Source: Bacillota bacterium (GTDB taxonomy: Bacteria; Bacillota; Clostridia; Christensenellales; Aristaeellaceae). From it: a stretch of DNA of 64,000 nucleotides. The stretch lies in the NCBI GenBank assembly GCA_023416655.1, contig JAEZHK010000020.1, positions 1-64,000 on the forward strand, in the 5' to 3' direction. A program made the translations under genes and the position numbers. The notes under the pieces were generated by a model. That model searched no databases. It worked only from the letters and a program-made list of their open reading frames with translations, and was not told the DNA's origin. Each line of letters opens with the position of its first letter. Within the stretch, counting starts at the first letter, position 1. Positions 42,092 to 50,927 of this stretch are shown here, piece after piece.

Positions 42092-42623
42092 CTTCGTGCT
42101 GGTCCGGTTCCTGGGGATCTGCCCGTTCCTGGGCGTTTCGCAGAAGATCAAGTCGGCGCTGGGCATGGGCGTGGCGGTGACCTTCGTGATGGCGATGGCC
42201 TCCGCGATGACCTGGATGGTGCAGAAGTGGGTTCTGGACCCGCTGGCGATCGGTTTCATGCAGACCATCGCGTTCATCCTGGTGATCGCGGCGCTGGTGC
42301 AGTTCGTGGAGATGGTGCTCAAAAAGACCAACCAGGCGCTCTACAAGGCGCTGGGCGTGTACCTGCCACTGATCACCACCAACTGCGCGGTGCTGGGCGT
42401 GGCGATCCTGAACGTTGAAAGCGCCTACGACTTCCTGGAAAGCGTGGTCAGCGGCGCGTTCGGTGGGGTGGGCTTCACCATCGCCATCGTGTTGATGGCC
42501 GGTGTCCGCGAAAAGCTGGAGAACGCATCCGTCCCGGAGTGCATGCGCGGCTTCCCCATCACGCTGGTGGCGGCGGGGCTGATGGCGCTGGCGTTTCTGG
42601 GCTTCAGCGGTTTGGGCGTATAG
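42036..42623 (+). CDS. rnfA: Rnf complex subunit A
   Basis: 195 residues. AAGGAGGTGAAGGTCG precedes the ATG at 42036, placing the start 56 nt inside rnfE. Six membrane helices; NNFVLVRFLGICPFLGVS and LPLITTNCAVLGVAIL carry the Cys residues of the intramembrane cluster shared with RnfE. Ends in FLGFSGLGV. rnfB follows after 70 nt. Confidence 0.97.
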   Translation: MDYIVRLALIAITAALVNNFVLVRFLGICPFLGVSQKIKSALGMGVAVTFVMAMASAMTWMVQKWVLDPLAIGFMQTIAFILVIAALVQFVEMVLKKTNQALYKALGVYLPLITTNCAVLGVAILNVESAYDFLESVVSGAFGGVGFTIAIVLMAGVREKLENASVPECMRGFPITLVAAGLMALAFLGFSGLGV

Positions 42624-42693
42624 CGCAATAGAGAAAGGAACGGGGAGAGGGCTGACAAGTTTCACCCATTCCCGTGCGTAGGAGGAGGGCAAC

Positions 42694-43512
42694 ATGTCGA
42701 TCATCTGGATCAGCGCGGGCGTCATCGCGGCAATCGGCCTTGTGATGGGGCTCATGCTGGCGGTGGCCGGGCGCGTCTTCTCGGTGGAGCGCGACGCGCG
42801 CGTCGACGCGGTGCGCGCGCTGCTGCCCGGCGCGAACTGCGGCGGCTGCGGCTTTCCCGGCTGCGACGGCCTCGCCTCGGCCATCGTGCTGGAGGGCGCG
42901 CCGCCCGTCGCCTGCACCGTCAACACCGCGGAAAACACCCGCCAGATCGCGGAGCTGATGGGCCTGGACGCGGGCGCGCTGAAGCCGCTGATCGCCCACG
43001 TGCACTGCCGCGGCACCCGCGAAAACGCGCCGCTCAGCTTCACCTATCAGGGCGTGCCGGACTGCCGCGCGGTGGCCGCCATTGACGACGGCGCCAAGAG
43101 CTGCCCGTTCAGCTGCCTGGGGTATGGGAACTGCGCGCGGGTCTGCCCGGTGGACGCGATCGAGATTGTCGACGGCCTGTCGGTCATCGACCATGGGAAA
43201 TGCATCACCTGCGGCAAGTGCGTGGCCGAATGTCCGCGGCACATCATCCGGCTGGACCCCGCGGATAGCGCGGTGCGCGTGGATTGTTCCAATGTGCTCA
43301 AGGGGCGGCTGGTCACGGAGAACTGCCGGGTGGGCTGCATCGGCTGCGCTCTGTGCGAGCGCGCGTGCGAATACGGCGCGATCCGGATGGTGGACGACCT
43401 GCCGGTCTTCGACTATGACAAGTGCGTGGGGTGCATGGCTTGTGCGGAAGCCTGCCCGAGGAAGATCATCTGGCCGCTGAAGCCCGAAGAGGAAGGCGAA
43501 CAACTGGCGTAG
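42694..43512 (+). CDS. rnfB: Rnf complex subunit B (ferredoxin-type)
   Basis: 272 residues; AGGAGGAGGGC precedes the ATG. N-terminal membrane anchor (about 5-26), Fis/RnfB-type 4Fe-4S motif CGGCGFPGCDGLASAI plus a later Cys, then four ferredoxin-like cluster motifs: CPFSCLGYGNCARVCP, CITCGKCVAECP, CRVGCIGCALCERAC and CVGCMACAEACP. It accepts electrons from reduced ferredoxin. Last gene of the operon, followed by a strong terminator. Confidence 0.97.
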   Translation: MSIIWISAGVIAAIGLVMGLMLAVAGRVFSVERDARVDAVRALLPGANCGGCGFPGCDGLASAIVLEGAPPVACTVNTAENTRQIAELMGLDAGALKPLIAHVHCRGTRENAPLSFTYQGVPDCRAVAAIDDGAKSCPFSCLGYGNCARVCPVDAIEIVDGLSVIDHGKCITCGKCVAECPRHIIRLDPADSAVRVDCSNVLKGRLVTENCRVGCIGCALCERACEYGAIRMVDDLPVFDYDKCVGCMACAEACPRKIIWPLKPEEEGEQLA

Positions 43513-43535
43513 CGCCTGTTCATGGCGCAATAAAT

Positions 43536-43573
43536 GGAGGCTTCCCGAATTTGCGGGAAGCCTCCGTGTTTTT
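43536..43573. terminator. Terminator between rnfB and the MATE gene
   Basis: GGAGGCTTCCCG-AATTTG-CGGGAAGCCTCC then GTGTTTTT; perfect 12-bp stem between convergent genes. Confidence 0.93.
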
Positions 43574-43581
43574 GGGCCGGT

Positions 43582-45006
43582 TTATGCTTCGGCTGCGATC
43601 TCCGGACTCGGCGCGGCGACGATGTTGCGGATCCACACGCCCCGCTTCACGAGGATCAGCCCGACGCCGCATTTCAAGACCTCGATGGCCTGGGACAGGG
43701 GCACCAGCACCATGATGTCCAGCCCCGTCCAGTGCACCAGGAAGTATGCGAAGGGGATGCTGATGGTCCAGCTGAACACGCAGTCAAACAGGAACGTGAC
43801 GACGGTGGAGCCGCCCGCGCGCAGCGTGAAATAGCAGCAGTGGGTGAGGGCGTTGATGGGCATGAGGCACGCGCTGGCCAGGATGAACCGGGAAGCCAGC
43901 GTATAGACTTCCGCCTCGGCGGGGTACAGGTGCGTGATCACCGGCGATAAAAGGGCCAGCAGAGCGCCGATCACAAGGCAGCAGACGGAGCTGAAGGCGA
44001 GCAGCTTCCACACGTCCTCGCGGGCGCGCTTCAGGTCGTTCGCGCCCAGCGCCTGCCCGATGATCACGGCCACGGCGCTGCCCATGGCGATGAAGACCAC
44101 GTTGAAGAGGTTCGTAATCGTGCTCGCGATGTTGAGCCCCGCCAGCACCATCAGTCCCCGCACCGAGTAGATCTGCATGATCGTCGCGACGCCCAGTGAC
44201 CAGAGCGCCTCGTTGACGAGCAGCGGCATGCCCTTTCGCATGACACCCAGGAAAAGCGGCTTGGGCACGGTGAGCTTCCGGTACGCGCCGCGCAGGAAGG
44301 CGAAGCGCCGGTCCCTTCGAATGCCGATGAGGATGACCGCGAGCTCCACAAAGCGGGAGATCACCGTCGCGATGGCCGCGCCCTTGATCCCCAGGACCGG
44401 AAAGCCCAGATTGCCGTAGATGAGCAGCCAGTTTCCGCAGAGGTTCGTGAGCACCGCAGCGATGCCCGCCGCCATCGGCAGCATCGTTTCCCCCGTCTCC
44501 CGCAGGGTGCCAGAATAGCACTGGGAGAGCGCGAACGGGATCAGACCCGCCAGCATGATACCCAGGTAATCCCTGCTGCTGCCAAACATGACGGCCACCT
44601 TGTCCGCGCCGCCTTCGCCCGTCAGGTAGGTCCGGATCAGCTGGTCGCCCCAGCCGGTGAAGGCTACCGCCGCGCCCAGAAGCAGGCCAAACGAGATCCA
44701 CAGCTTGATCCGGAAGGTGTTGCGAAGACCCTCCAGATCGCCCGCGCCATAGAACTGCGCGCCGAAGATGCTGGGGCCGGACAGGCCGCCGAATACGCAC
44801 AGGTTGAACACGAACAGGAGGTGGTTGGCGACGGCGACGCCCGACATCTCCGCCGTGCCTATGTAGCCCACCATGATGTTGTCCAGCAGGTTCACCGCGT
44901 TGGTGAGGCTGTTCTGGATGATGACGGGGATGGCGATGCCCAGCACGGTCCGGTAAAACGCGCGGTCTCCGACAAAAATCCGCCTGAGGCGCGCTGCGCC
45001 TTGCAT
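43582..45006 (-). CDS. MATE-family multidrug/Na+ antiporter
   Basis: 474 residues; AAGGAGGG precedes the ATG. Twelve membrane helices; opens with RTVLGIAIPVIIQNSLTNAVNLLDNIMVGYIGTAEMSGVAVANHL (in pieces), the standard MATE N-terminal bundle, and repeats the pattern after the middle with LVNEALWSLGVATIMQIYSVRG. Exports cationic drugs or metabolites with Na+ or H+. Lies downstream of the AraC gene on the same strand but has its own promoter. Confidence 0.94.
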   Translation of the reverse strand: MQGAARLRRIFVGDRAFYRTVLGIAIPVIIQNSLTNAVNLLDNIMVGYIGTAEMSGVAVANHLLFVFNLCVFGGLSGPSIFGAQFYGAGDLEGLRNTFRIKLWISFGLLLGAAVAFTGWGDQLIRTYLTGEGGADKVAVMFGSSRDYLGIMLAGLIPFALSQCYSGTLRETGETMLPMAAGIAAVLTNLCGNWLLIYGNLGFPVLGIKGAAIATVISRFVELAVILIGIRRDRRFAFLRGAYRKLTVPKPLFLGVMRKGMPLLVNEALWSLGVATIMQIYSVRGLMVLAGLNIASTITNLFNVVFIAMGSAVAVIIGQALGANDLKRAREDVWKLLAFSSVCCLVIGALLALLSPVITHLYPAEAEVYTLASRFILASACLMPINALTHCCYFTLRAGGSTVVTFLFDCVFSWTISIPFAYFLVHWTGLDIMVLVPLSQAIEVLKCGVGLILVKRGVWIRNIVAAPSPEIAAEA

Positions 45007-45092
45007 GGGGTTCCCTCCTTCGCCTGCGGGCTTCGTTCGTCCACTTCCATATGGACCTCTGATTCAGGCTGTGTCTGTAGTCAAAGTAGCCC

Positions 45093-45122
45093 ATTATACC
45101 ACACGCCATGTGGAATTGTGAA
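45093..45122 (-). promoter_or_regulatory. Promoter of the MATE gene
   Basis: Minus-strand TTCACA (45117-45122), 18-nt spacer, perfect TATAAT (45093-45098). Confidence 0.7.
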
Positions 45123-45147
45123 CGAATGCCTCGTAAAGATTCATAAA

Positions 45148-45183
45148 ACCGGCGCCGTTTTGCAGCGCCGGTTGTCATTTTTT
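45148..45183. terminator. Hairpin between the AraC and MATE genes
   Basis: ACCGGCGC-CGTTTTGCA-GCGCCGGT; on the plus strand followed by TGTCATTTTTT, on the minus strand by TTTT. It lies 29 nt after the AraC stop codon and probably terminates that transcript. Confidence 0.7.
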
Positions 45184-45211
45184 CCATGTGAAAGGTTTTG
45201 CAGCGCCATCT

Positions 45212-46222
45212 CTACCAGTTGCCCCGCCTCGCCATCATCTGCAAGCGGGAAGCGTCGATCAGGTGCGGCCGCATCGGGTTGTAAAGATTGCCGCACTCGC
45301 TCTTGCGGCCCATCATATGAAGCTGCTCCATCGCCGGCGGCGCATAGGGGCGGCCCGCCTTCTCGCGCCGGTAGGCCCTGGGGGACTGGCCGATGGTGCG
45401 GGAAAATGCGCTGGAGAAATAGCTCTCGCTGCTGAAGCCCGCCTGCCGGGCCACGTCGGAGATGGACATGTCGGTCTCCACCAACATCTGCATGCTGTAG
45501 TGCAGCCGGGTGTAGATCAGCCATTCGGTCAGCGTGTAGCCGGTGATCTTCACGAACAGCCGCGCGAGGTGCCGGTAGCTGATGTTGTGGATGCGGGAGA
45601 GCGTCATCACGTCGATGTCGCTCATGTACATCGTGGAGATGGACATCAAAACGTTCTCCACCAGATCCCGGTCGCTCAGCACGCGGGGCTTGGGCGTTTT
45701 GCGCAGCACGTTGTCATCCCGCGCGTAAGCCTCCGCCGTGCGCAGAATCAGCGACATCAGCGCCAGCGAGGCGCTCCCTCCGCTCTCGTCGGGCACACTG
45801 AGAAGGCGCGTGATTTCCTCGTCCATCAGCGGCACCGCGTGGGGCGTGGACAGGATGTCCAACAGCTTCTCCGCCACCGGCTCCACCTGGTCGGCGCAGG
45901 GCGCCTGCCGCGCGGTAAACCGGACCACGACGCCTCGGTTGCCCTGGCCCGGATAGTCCCGGTGGCCGTGCAGCACGCCCGGCGGCATCAGCGTGAAATA
46001 GCCCTCCTCGTACAGGTGCTCGTTTCCGAGCACCGAAACGTATTGTGCCCCTTCCAGAAGCAATAGGAATTCGTAGAACTCGTGGCAGTGCACCGGCACG
46101 ACGGCGCTGGGCGGACTGATGTTGATGGACACACAGGAAATGTTGACGCACAGGTCGCCGAACTGAATGGGCCTGCGCACCGCCGTCTGGAGCTGCAGCA
46201 TGCGCTGCTCAACCGGATGCAT
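45212..46222 (-). CDS. AraC-family transcriptional regulator (cupin sensor)
   Basis: 336 residues; GAGGAGGCGG precedes the ATG. N-terminal cupin-like sensor (about 40-120) with VPVHCHEFYEFLLLLEGAQYV and GVLHGHRDYPG; C-terminal pair of AraC helix-turn-helices (about 195-295) with IHNISYRHLARLFVKITGYTL and ISDVARQAGFSSESYFSSAFSRTIGQSPRAYR (in pieces). Divergent from the sugar-binding protein gene at 46599, so it is the likely activator of the mannoside cluster. A 45-residue tail after the HTH is unusual and unassigned. Confidence 0.93.
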   Translation of the reverse strand: MHPVEQRMLQLQTAVRRPIQFGDLCVNISCVSINISPPSAVVPVHCHEFYEFLLLLEGAQYVSVLGNEHLYEEGYFTLMPPGVLHGHRDYPGQGNRGVVVRFTARQAPCADQVEPVAEKLLDILSTPHAVPLMDEEITRLLSVPDESGGSASLALMSLILRTAEAYARDDNVLRKTPKPRVLSDRDLVENVLMSISTMYMSDIDVMTLSRIHNISYRHLARLFVKITGYTLTEWLIYTRLHYSMQMLVETDMSISDVARQAGFSSESYFSSAFSRTIGQSPRAYRREKAGRPYAPPAMEQLHMMGRKSECGNLYNPMRPHLIDASRLQMMARRGNW

Positions 46223-46355
46223 TCCACCGCCTCCTCGCGCGTCAATTCCCGGGGTGGAGCGCCGTGTCGATATTTGCGATTTCCTGCCACATGATTACGC
46301 TTTTGTGCCAACCTTGTCAGAATAGTCTTGCACGGTCTTCGCTTATTCCTCCTAT

Positions 46356-46383
46356 ATTATACGTCATTATGGACAAAAATCAA
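46356..46383 (-). promoter_or_regulatory. Promoter of the AraC gene
   Basis: Minus-strand TTGATT (46378-46383), 16-nt spacer, perfect TATAAT (46356-46361). The 376-nt gap between the divergent genes also holds the promoter at 46489. Confidence 0.65.
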
Positions 46384-46488
46384 TGGAATATAGTGATTTT
46401 TACGCCGCTATTGTTGCCGATACGCTTTGAAAAGTGAAAGTTGGCATGATATTAAATGAGACTATACGCCTTGAGGCAGATAATCGTA

Positions 46489-46517
46489 TTTACACTATTC
46501 TGCCCTGATGCTATACT
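46489..46517 (+). promoter_or_regulatory. Promoter of the mannoside-utilisation operon
   Basis: TTTACA (46489-46494), 17-nt spacer, TATACT (46512-46517), 82 nt before the start codon. AraC-type binding sites would be expected just upstream; I did not find a clear direct repeat. Confidence 0.78.
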
Positions 46518-46598
46518 GCGGGTGAAGCCAGACAGGCCCGATGGCCGCATCGTAAGCGGCCGCCGGGCGAACCTGCCTATCAAAAGGAGATGCATGAG

Positions 46599-47900
46599 AT
46601 GAAGACGCGGAAACTGGTCACGCTCCTGATGCTGGTCGCCCTGATTTTCTCCGTGTTCGGATCGCTGTCGGCCCTTGCGGAAGAACCCACCACGCTGTCG
46701 ATTTGCATCTTTGACTCGTACGTCCCCGGCGAGAACGTACACCCCAACACCAACAAGACCAGCGTGGTCGTCACCGACATCTACCCCGAATTCCAGCGCC
46801 GGTTTCCGAACGTGAAGCTGGAGTTCGAAGTGCTGCAGGGCGATACCGACGGCTACAACGACTACCTGCTGCGCGGCGCGTCCGGCACGCTGCCCGACAT
46901 CTCCATGCTGGACGGCTACTGGATCGCGGCGTTTGCCTCCCAGGGCTACACCTACCCGATGGAAGGCCGCATCGACCAGAAGATCCTGGACGACTACTAC
47001 GACGCGTTCAAGATGAAGTACAAGGGCGAGACCCACGGCCTCGTGTACTCCACGGCCTTCAACGGCGTGCTCTGGTACCGGGAGAGCATGCTCAAGGAAG
47101 CGGGCTACGATTCCGTGCCCACCGACTACGCTGGCTTCACCGAGTGCGTGAAGAAGCTGACCAAGCCCGGCGAGCGCTACGGCCTTGCGATGTCCGGCGC
47201 GGTGACCGAGGCTTCCACCGTCTCTCTTCTGGGGTTCTATTGGGCCGGCCAGGACGTATTCGTGGACCAGGACAACGTGGCCCAGTTCAATAACCCCACC
47301 TCCGTCCGCATCTTCAACATGTTCAAGGACTTCTACGATTCCGGCGCGGTGCCGCCCGAGATCGTCAACATGAACTATGACGATTCGCAGAACCTGTTCA
47401 CCTCCGGCCAGGCGGCGATGCTGGTCCACGGCTCGTGGCTCAACTGGGACACGCTGGCGCCCGACTTCGCCGACGATATCAAGCTGGCGCCGCTGCCGGT
47501 CGATCCGGACACCCAGAAATTCTCCCAGAATGCGGGCGGCTGGGCGTTCGCCATCACCACCAAGGACACCTCGAAGGACGCGGCGATCTCCACCTGGCTT
47601 GAGCTGATGCTGACCGATCCCGCCTTCGCCACCCTGCGCATCGCGGAAGCCCAGGAGCTGCCCGTGACCAAGACCATCGGTTCCTCCGACATCTACTGGA
47701 TCCCGGAGAAATACCGCGACACCATGATGAGCTTCCTGCCCGTCGCCAAGACCCGCCCCGTCGTCACCTCCTACCCGACGGCCTCTGAATACTATTGCCA
47801 GGCGTTCCAGGAGGCGGTGCTGGGCGAGAAGGACGCTGAAACCGCCCTCGCCGACGCGGTCAAGAACGTGGCCGATTTCGTGGAAACGAGCGGCTTCTAA
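46599..47900 (+). CDS. Sugar ABC transporter substrate-binding protein (family 1)
   Basis: 433 residues from ATG 46599, 9 nt after AAGGAG; an earlier ATG at 46590 touches the ribosome site. Signal peptide KLVTLLMLVALIFSVFGSLSALAEE (in pieces) without lipobox Cys, like the oppA product in this window. Mature part has PDISMLDGYWIAAFASQG, GLVYSTAFNGVLWYRESMLKEAGY and GWAFAITTKDTSKDAA blocks of extracellular solute-binding family 1. First gene of the cluster with two permeases, GH38 mannosidases and an amidase; likely ligand a mannose-containing oligosaccharide. No ATPase gene is present, so a shared MsmK-type ATPase must serve it. Confidence 0.93.
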   Translation: MKTRKLVTLLMLVALIFSVFGSLSALAEEPTTLSICIFDSYVPGENVHPNTNKTSVVVTDIYPEFQRRFPNVKLEFEVLQGDTDGYNDYLLRGASGTLPDISMLDGYWIAAFASQGYTYPMEGRIDQKILDDYYDAFKMKYKGETHGLVYSTAFNGVLWYRESMLKEAGYDSVPTDYAGFTECVKKLTKPGERYGLAMSGAVTEASTVSLLGFYWAGQDVFVDQDNVAQFNNPTSVRIFNMFKDFYDSGAVPPEIVNMNYDDSQNLFTSGQAAMLVHGSWLNWDTLAPDFADDIKLAPLPVDPDTQKFSQNAGGWAFAITTKDTSKDAAISTWLELMLTDPAFATLRIAEAQELPVTKTIGSSDIYWIPEKYRDTMMSFLPVAKTRPVVTSYPTASEYYCQAFQEAVLGEKDAETALADAVKNVADFVETSGF

Positions 47901-47927
47901 CCCCTGATACCGCGGTAGCCCACTCGG

Positions 47928-47986
47928 GCGCGAAGCGGCGAGCCTGTTCCCGGCTTACGGCCGGGGGAAAGGTAGCCGCTTCGCGC
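47928..47986 (+). other. Nested hairpin between binding-protein and permease genes
   Basis: GCGCGAAGCGGC/GCCGCTTCGCGC (perfect 12 bp) enclosing CCCGGC-TTAC-GGCCGGG. There is no T tract, so it is more likely an mRNA-stabilising or attenuating structure that keeps the binding protein in excess over the permeases. Confidence 0.65.
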
Positions 47987-48022
47987 GCTGTCCCAAAACG
48001 CAGGCGCTTGGAGGGAACCGGC

Positions 48023-48916
48023 ATGAAGGGCAAGGGTTCGATGGGGCGAGGGATGATCATGCGCTACAAGATCTTGACGATCCCGGCGCTCGTCCTCCTC
48101 TTCATCTTTACGATCTTTCCGATCTTCTACAACGCCTACATCAGCTTTACCAATTTCTCGCTGATGAAGGCGGGCGTGGATTTTGTGGGACTCAAAAATT
48201 ACCAGAAATTCTTCACCGACCAGTATACGCCGCTGGTCCTGGGCAACACATTGAAATATGTGTCGCTCGTCGTGATCTTCCAGTTCTTCCTGGGTTTCGT
48301 CTCCGCGCTGATGCTGTCCTACATCCAGAAGAGCCGGGGCTGGATCTCCGCGGTGCTTTTCATGCCCTGGGTGGTCTCGCAGGTGTTCGCCACGTCCGCG
48401 TGGCGCATCCTCTTCAACGACTCCTACGGCATCATCAACTACCTTCTGAAAATGACGGGGCTGACGCCGGTGAAATGGCTGGCGGATAAGTCCATCGCCC
48501 TCAACGTGGTGATCCTGCTCAACATCTGGGCCGGCTACGGCTTTTCTATGACTGTGCAGCTGGGCGCGATCAAGAGCGTGCCCGTAGACCTCTACGAGGC
48601 GTCGAGGGTGGACGGCGCGGGCTGGCTGCGCCAGCTCGTCCACGTCACGCTGCCAATGATCCGCTACACGGTGCTGACCAACATGATCTTCATTTCCATC
48701 GCCACGTTCAACATCTTCGCCTACGTGTTCGCACTGACAAACGGCGGGCCGGTCAAGTACACGGAGGTCATCGGCCTCACGATGTACTCCACCGCCTTCA
48801 CAAAGGGCGCGATGGGCGGGGGCGCGGCGATCTCGGTCCTCATGCTGCTTTTCAACGCGCTGATGGCCGTCGTGTACATCGCGCTTTTCCGCCACGGCGA
48901 CAAGGACACGATATAG
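48023..48916 (+). CDS. Sugar ABC transporter permease, MalF type
   Basis: 297 residues from ATG 48023 after GGAGGG. Six membrane helices; N-terminal ILTIPALVLLFIFTIFPIFYNAYISFTNF (in pieces) is typical of UgpA/MalF. The EAA coupling loop reads YEASRVDGAGWLRQLVHVTLP. Overall start chosen over one five codons upstream because of the ribosome-site spacing. Forms the channel with the next gene, 13 nt downstream. Confidence 0.94.
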   Translation: MKGKGSMGRGMIMRYKILTIPALVLLFIFTIFPIFYNAYISFTNFSLMKAGVDFVGLKNYQKFFTDQYTPLVLGNTLKYVSLVVIFQFFLGFVSALMLSYIQKSRGWISAVLFMPWVVSQVFATSAWRILFNDSYGIINYLLKMTGLTPVKWLADKSIALNVVILLNIWAGYGFSMTVQLGAIKSVPVDLYEASRVDGAGWLRQLVHVTLPMIRYTVLTNMIFISIATFNIFAYVFALTNGGPVKYTEVIGLTMYSTAFTKGAMGGGAAISVLMLLFNALMAVVYIALFRHGDKDTI

Positions 48917-48929
48917 GGGGGCGCGCGAC

Positions 48930-49787
48930 ATGAAAAAATGCTCTACGGTGCGCTGCGACGTGCGCAACCGTTCCATCGTCGCCTACATCGTGCTGACGCT
49001 GTTCCTCGTCATGACGCTGTGGCCGGTCTTAAGCGTCACATCGTTTGCGTTCCTGCCGCAGGACGCGATCAAGAAATTCCCGCCGCAGCTGATCCCGAAT
49101 TCGCTGTACCTGGACAACTTCAAGTACGTGGTCGAGAACACCACCATCGCGACTTCGATGCTCAACAGCCTCACTGTGGTGTTGGGTGCGGTTGTGTGCG
49201 TGCTGGTCATCGGCTCCGTCGGCGCGTATGGCGCGGCCAAGAGCACGCCCCGGCACCGCGCGTTCGTGTACGCCGTGCTGCTTGTGACGCAGATGGTGCC
49301 CGCGATGGCCAACATGATCCCGATCTACACGATGATGGCGAAGGCCCAGCTTCTCAACACCTGGGCGGGGCTGGTGCTCATCTACACGGTCAATACGCTG
49401 CCGCTTTCGATGCTGATCCTGATCGGCTTTTTCAAGAGCACCATCGACGAGATCGAGGAAGCCGCCATGATCGACGGCTGCAACTGGTGGCAGGCGTTCG
49501 TGCGCATCTCGCTGCCGATTGCGCGGCCCGGCCTTGTGTCGGCGGTGATCTTCACCTTCGCGCTGTCCTGGAACGAGTTCATGATGTCGAAACTCATCAT
49601 CACCAAGCCCGCGATGATCACCTTTCAGGTCAGCCTGTACAACATGATGGCCACCTACGTGGAGAAGCGCAGCCGCTACGATCTTCTGAGCGCCGCGGCG
49701 CTGATGGGCCTGGTGCCCGTGCTCATCATATACGCGACGTTCCAGAAGGGCTTCACCGAGGGCATCACCGCGGGTTCCATCAAATAG
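48930..49787 (+). CDS. Sugar ABC transporter permease, MalG type
   Basis: 285 residues; GGGGGGCG precedes the ATG. Six membrane helices, MalG/UgpE family. EAA loop IEEAAMIDGCNWWQAFVRISLPIARPG (in pieces) and the C-terminal FQKGFTEGITAGSIK, matching the usual Q+GL..G...GAVK-type ending. Partner of the preceding permease. Confidence 0.94.
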   Translation: MKKCSTVRCDVRNRSIVAYIVLTLFLVMTLWPVLSVTSFAFLPQDAIKKFPPQLIPNSLYLDNFKYVVENTTIATSMLNSLTVVLGAVVCVLVIGSVGAYGAAKSTPRHRAFVYAVLLVTQMVPAMANMIPIYTMMAKAQLLNTWAGLVLIYTVNTLPLSMLILIGFFKSTIDEIEEAAMIDGCNWWQAFVRISLPIARPGLVSAVIFTFALSWNEFMMSKLIITKPAMITFQVSLYNMMATYVEKRSRYDLLSAAALMGLVPVLIIYATFQKGFTEGITAGSIK

Positions 49788-49814
49788 CTTCGAGCAAAAA
49801 TTGAGGTGACGAAC

Positions 49815-50909
49815 ATGACAGGTCGCGAGCGGTTTTTGACGGCCATTGCCAACCAACGCCCGGACCGCCTGCCGGTGCAGGTGCACAGTTGGATGCAGTA
49901 TTATTTGAAGCGCTACCTGGGCGGCATGGACCAGTACGCAGCCTATGAGGCGGTGGGCATGTCGCCGGTCATCTACGTGGAGCCGGAGCGCGTCTACCAG
50001 GACGAAGACCGCGCCAACTGGCAGGTGGACTATAAGGAAGAACCCGACGGCGAGGGCGGCATGCGCTACGTCCGCCGCGTCACGACGCCCAAGGGCGAGC
50101 TGATCGAAAAGGGCGGCGGCAACCAGTTCACCACCTGGATCACCGAGTACCCCATCAAGGGCGAGGCGGACTTTGCGCTCTTTGACGAGTTCGTGCCGCT
50201 GCCGGTGCTCGACTGGACGCCGGTCATCCGGGCGAAAGAGCGAATCGGCGAGGCGGGCATCGTGCGCGGCGCGGGGTTCGGCTTCGGGCAGGGCAGCCCT
50301 TGGCAGGACCTGAGCACCATCATGATGGGCACGACGAATGCGATCTTCGCGGCCATGGACGAGCCGGACTGGATGCACCACGCGCTGACGCGGCTCCTCG
50401 AGAAGAAGATGAAAGTGCTTGAACAGTCCGGCCCCATCGCGCTGGACCTGATCGAGACAGGCGGCGGCGGCGGATCGAGCACCGTCATCAGCCCCAGCCT
50501 CCACCGGGAATTCTGCCTGCCCTACGATCAAAAGCAGCACGCGCTGATCCACGCGCTGGGCGCGAAGATCGTGTACCACCTCTGCGGCGGGCTGATGCCA
50601 CTGCTGGAAACCGTGGCGGAGAATGGGACCGACGGCCTTGAGACCATGACCCCGCCCGCGATGGGCGGCGACTGCGACCTTGTAAAGGCCGACCGGCGGG
50701 TGGGCGAGAAGCTCTTCTTCATCGGCGGCTTTGACCAGAACGCGGGCTTTGAGAAGGGTACGGTGGAGAATGTGCGCGAGCAGGTGTTCAGGCTGTTCGC
50801 CGCCAAGCAGCACGGCGGCTACATCTGCTGCCCGTCCGACCACTTCTTCTTCGGTGAGCCCGACCTGATCCGCGCGTTCGTCGCGGCGGCGAAGGAATGT
50901 GTCTACTAA
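49815..50909 (+). CDS. URO-D superfamily protein (MtaA/CmuA-like methyltransferase homologue)
   Basis: 364 residues from ATG 49815 after GAGGTGACGAAC. Fold of the uroporphyrinogen decarboxylase superfamily, with TGRERFLTAIANQRPDRLPV at the start and GGFDQNAGFEKGTVENV near the end. The zinc motif of corrinoid-type methyltransferases is visible: HLC in KIVYHLCGG and a later Cys in GGYICCPSD. True HemE residues are not evident and no haem genes are nearby, so porphyrin synthesis is unlikely. It sits in an operon for mannoside use without a corrinoid protein. Function unknown; a methyl or C1 transfer on a glycan-linked compound is one possibility. Confidence 0.85.
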   Translation: MTGRERFLTAIANQRPDRLPVQVHSWMQYYLKRYLGGMDQYAAYEAVGMSPVIYVEPERVYQDEDRANWQVDYKEEPDGEGGMRYVRRVTTPKGELIEKGGGNQFTTWITEYPIKGEADFALFDEFVPLPVLDWTPVIRAKERIGEAGIVRGAGFGFGQGSPWQDLSTIMMGTTNAIFAAMDEPDWMHHALTRLLEKKMKVLEQSGPIALDLIETGGGGGSSTVISPSLHREFCLPYDQKQHALIHALGAKIVYHLCGGLMPLLETVAENGTDGLETMTPPAMGGDCDLVKADRRVGEKLFFIGGFDQNAGFEKGTVENVREQVFRLFAAKQHGGYICCPSDHFFFGEPDLIRAFVAAAKECVY

Positions 50910-50927
50910 ATAGCGGGAGGGACCTCC

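Noticed and set aside
47928..47986. Further copy of the four-hairpin repeat
   Set aside because: Shares only a CCCGGC/GCCGGG hairpin; the outer arms, 36-nt hairpin and linker are absent.
49815..50909. Uroporphyrinogen decarboxylase (hemE) for haem synthesis
   Set aside because: The HxC...C zinc motif and the sugar-cluster context fit the methyltransferase branch of the superfamily, and no other haem gene is present.
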